Source: an uncultured Treponema sp. (GTDB lineage Bacteria; Spirochaetota; Spirochaetia; Treponematales; Treponemataceae). From it: a stretch of 13,739 bases of DNA. Positions 12,652 through 13,739 of the stretch are shown here, piece after piece. Each line of letters opens with the position of its first letter. Position 1 is the first letter of the stretch. The stretch lies in contig CAKUWD010000065.1 in assembly GCA_934699065.1 (NCBI GenBank), forward strand, positions 1-13,739, given 5' to 3'. Below the pieces are notes generated by a model, which saw only the letters and a program-made list of their open reading frames with translations, did no database searches and was not told the origin of the DNA. The position numbers and the translations under genes are program-made.

Positions 12652-13368
12652 ATGTTTATAAAAAAGTTTCTGGACAAACCTTTTCGACTCATGGCTTTGA
12701 TTGGCTGCATCTATCTGATTGCCATGCTGCTGCTGAATGTATTTACCGATTTCTCTTACGAACTGAGCATCATGCCTTTTTCGAGAATTGTTTCTTATAC
12801 AGCACAGGGAGTGGCTCTAATTCTCTGCCTGCTTTCTTTTTTCTTGTATACACATCACAGCATTTATTATATTGCACTTGAAACTTTGACGATTTCTTAT
12901 CTTTATACAGGCCGCATTTATACAGCGCTTTTTTTGACGGCAATTTTATTTGTTCTGCTTTTGCTAGAGAATCGTCTGGCTTCGAGAGTGCGGCTTGGAA
13001 TCTACCTTGCTCTGGAAGTTGTAAAGCTAGCCCTTGTTATTCCTTATGGGGTTAAAAGCTTTTTTGAATATCTTGGAATTTCTCTTTTTGCCCTTGCGAC
13101 AATTGGTTGTATAAATCTTTTATTCCGCCATGCCTATGATAGAAAGGGGAGTGGGGCAATCAATCTGGATGATTATAAATTTACAGACCGCCAGAAGGAT
13201 TGTATAAAAGAAACTGTAGTAAATAATACGACAATCAAGGCGCTTGCAATTACTCATAACGTAAGTGAAAGTGCAATTAAAAAAGATTTGGCTCACATCT
13301 ATAATGTCCTGGGAATCACCGGCAAAGCCGACTTAAAAGCCCTGTTTATAGGATACCAGTTCTCATAA
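12652..13368 (+). CDS. six-TM membrane protein with C-terminal LuxR-type HTH
   Basis: 238 residues from ATG 12652; an upstream TTG (12595) would add only repeat-derived sequence. Six hydrophobic segments at about 13-31, 46-66, 70-87, 89-105, 114-133 and 137-158 are followed by a cytoplasmic GerE/LuxR-like helix-turn-helix (about 176-232): YKFTDRQKDCIKE, IKALAITHNVSESAIKKDL and AHIYNVLGITGKADLKALF, with the recognition helix near 205-218. I infer a membrane-bound, one-component transcriptional regulator sensing a membrane or small-molecule signal; no sensor domain is recognised. There is no adjacent target that is obvious. Transcribed alone, probably as a leaderless mRNA. Confidence 0.82.
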   Translation: MFIKKFLDKPFRLMALIGCIYLIAMLLLNVFTDFSYELSIMPFSRIVSYTAQGVALILCLLSFFLYTHHSIYYIALETLTISYLYTGRIYTALFLTAILFVLLLLENRLASRVRLGIYLALEVVKLALVIPYGVKSFFEYLGISLFALATIGCINLLFRHAYDRKGSGAINLDDYKFTDRQKDCIKETVVNNTTIKALAITHNVSESAIKKDLAHIYNVLGITGKADLKALFIGYQFS

Positions 13369-13383
13369 AAACAAATGCCATGA

Positions 13384-13414
13384 CAGCCGCAGGCTGCGAC
13401 TAGCTTCCGCCTGC
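13384..13414. repeat. competing hairpins after the LuxR-like gene
   Basis: CAGCC-gca-GGCTG (13384-13396) overlaps GCAGGC (13389-13394), which pairs with GCCTGC (13409-13414). The two folds exclude each other. It resembles the GC-rich repeats elsewhere in the window, but no second copy is present here. Confidence 0.4.
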
Positions 13415-13444
13415 TGCGCATTCGAAAATCCTCGCATTTTTTTT
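13415..13444 (+). terminator. probable terminator of the LuxR-like gene
   Basis: TGCG (13415-13418) pairs with CGCA (13433-13436), with an inner ATT/AAT pairing, followed by eight T (13437-13444). The stem is short, so strength is uncertain. Confidence 0.45.
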
Positions 13445-13566
13445 ATGGCTAAGCGCCAAAGCCCCCTCGATGCAGTCTTGTGTCCTTTTTCACTCACGCA
13501 TTTATTTTCCGTACATCATTGTTTTTTATTTGTAACACACCTTTTAAGTTTCAGAAATCTCGTTAG
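13445..13566. other. gene-free spacer
   Basis: No convincing coding frame, RNA gene or repeat is seen between the putative terminator and the A-tract region. The gene-free stretch as a whole runs from 13369 to the window end and is otherwise covered by the hairpins, terminator, promoter and leader listed separately. Confidence 0.6.
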
Positions 13567-13643
13567 AAAAAATGAAAAAAAATGAAAAAAAACACAAAAA
13601 TCATGCATGAGCACTTGACGAAAAGTTTAGAAAGATATATATT
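13567..13643 (+). promoter_or_regulatory. strong rRNA-type promoter with upstream A-tracts
   Basis: TTGACG (13615-13620), 17-bp spacer, TATATT (13638-13643). Upstream lie A-tracts at 13567-13572, 13575-13582, 13585-13592 and 13596-13600, spaced about one helical turn, as expected for an UP element or intrinsic bend. Predicted +1 near 13650. This architecture fits an rRNA operon promoter; the 16S gene is not in the window. Confidence 0.7.
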
Positions 13644-13653
13644 CATTTTCACC

Positions 13654-13678
13654 GTCGCAACACTGAGTTGCGACTCAG
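13654..13678 (+). promoter_or_regulatory. alternative hairpins at the 5' end of the leader
   Basis: GTCGCAAC (13654-13661) pairs perfectly with GTTGCGAC (13667-13674). CTGAG (13663-13667) can instead pair with CTCAG (13674-13678). The first begins about four bases after the predicted transcription start. Confidence 0.55.
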
Positions 13679-13692
13679 CAAAAGAAACAAAA

Positions 13693-13705
13693 AGTTCTTT
13701 GACAG
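13693..13705 (+). promoter_or_regulatory. boxA-like antitermination motif
   Basis: AGTTCTTTGACAG (13693-13705) resembles the rRNA-leader boxA (E. coli TGCTCTTTAACA), the site bound by NusB-NusE. With the strong promoter upstream it points to an rRNA operon starting beyond 13739. Confidence 0.6.
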
Positions 13706-13739
13706 ATCAGGGAAGGAAATAACTGACTAAATAATTTTT

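Noticed and set aside
1..13739. CRISPR array, prophage, integrase, toxin-antitoxin pair or tRNA gene
   Set aside because: I looked for regularly spaced repeats, cloverleaf-like sequences and typical proteins on both strands and saw none that could be supported.

Overview
The window most likely comes from a host-associated or rumen-type Treponema (Spirochaetes). This is inferred from protein character, the moderately AT-rich composition, a stand-alone multi-sugar ABC ATPase, FGE-domain and lipoprotein genes, and many small palindromic intergenic repeats. I recognise no exact strain. It is mostly a chromosomal housekeeping region, not a phage or island: I see no integrase, transposase, CRISPR array or tRNA gene.

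Layout. (1) 3-872: 3' part of an FGE/SUMF1-like protein, then a GC-rich folded element (885-987) and a two-TM small protein (1094-1318). (2) 1321-2358: rplM-rpsI (L13-S9) operon with a near-consensus promoter, a ~110-nt leader with two overlapping stems, and an intrinsic terminator. (3) 2420-3230: a structured repeat, recX, and a palindrome that supplies the stop codons of both recX and the convergent gene. (4) 3227-6819: a cytoplasmic GH36 alpha-galactosidase (minus strand) divergent from a MsmX/UgpC-type ATPase; both sides of the intergenic gap carry sigma-70 promoters. Together they suggest uptake and intracellular cleavage of alpha-galactosides, with the permease genes elsewhere. (5) 6847-8760: an RNase II/R family exoribonuclease. 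(6) 8994-9632: an unrecognised three-TM protein. (7) 9688-11107: an NfeD-SPFH (stomatin-like) membrane pair. (8) 11294-12586: an S41-protease-like lipoprotein. (9) 12652-13368: a six-TM protein ending in a LuxR-type HTH. (10) 13369-13739: no gene, but a strong promoter with phased A-tracts, a hairpin leader and a boxA-like motif, which look like the start of an rRNA operon whose 16S gene would lie just beyond the window.

The most noteworthy content is non-coding. At least five families of intergenic palindromes occur, two of them in two copies. One family (2420-2515 and 8767-8856) keeps its loop sequences while its stems change by compensatory substitutions, as expected for a selected fold. 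Three genes (recX, the RNase gene, the LuxR-like gene) have a -10 hexamer ending exactly six bases before the start codon and no Shine-Dalgarno sequence, predicting leaderless mRNAs. All functional statements rest on reading the sequence and on family knowledge; no searches were run.
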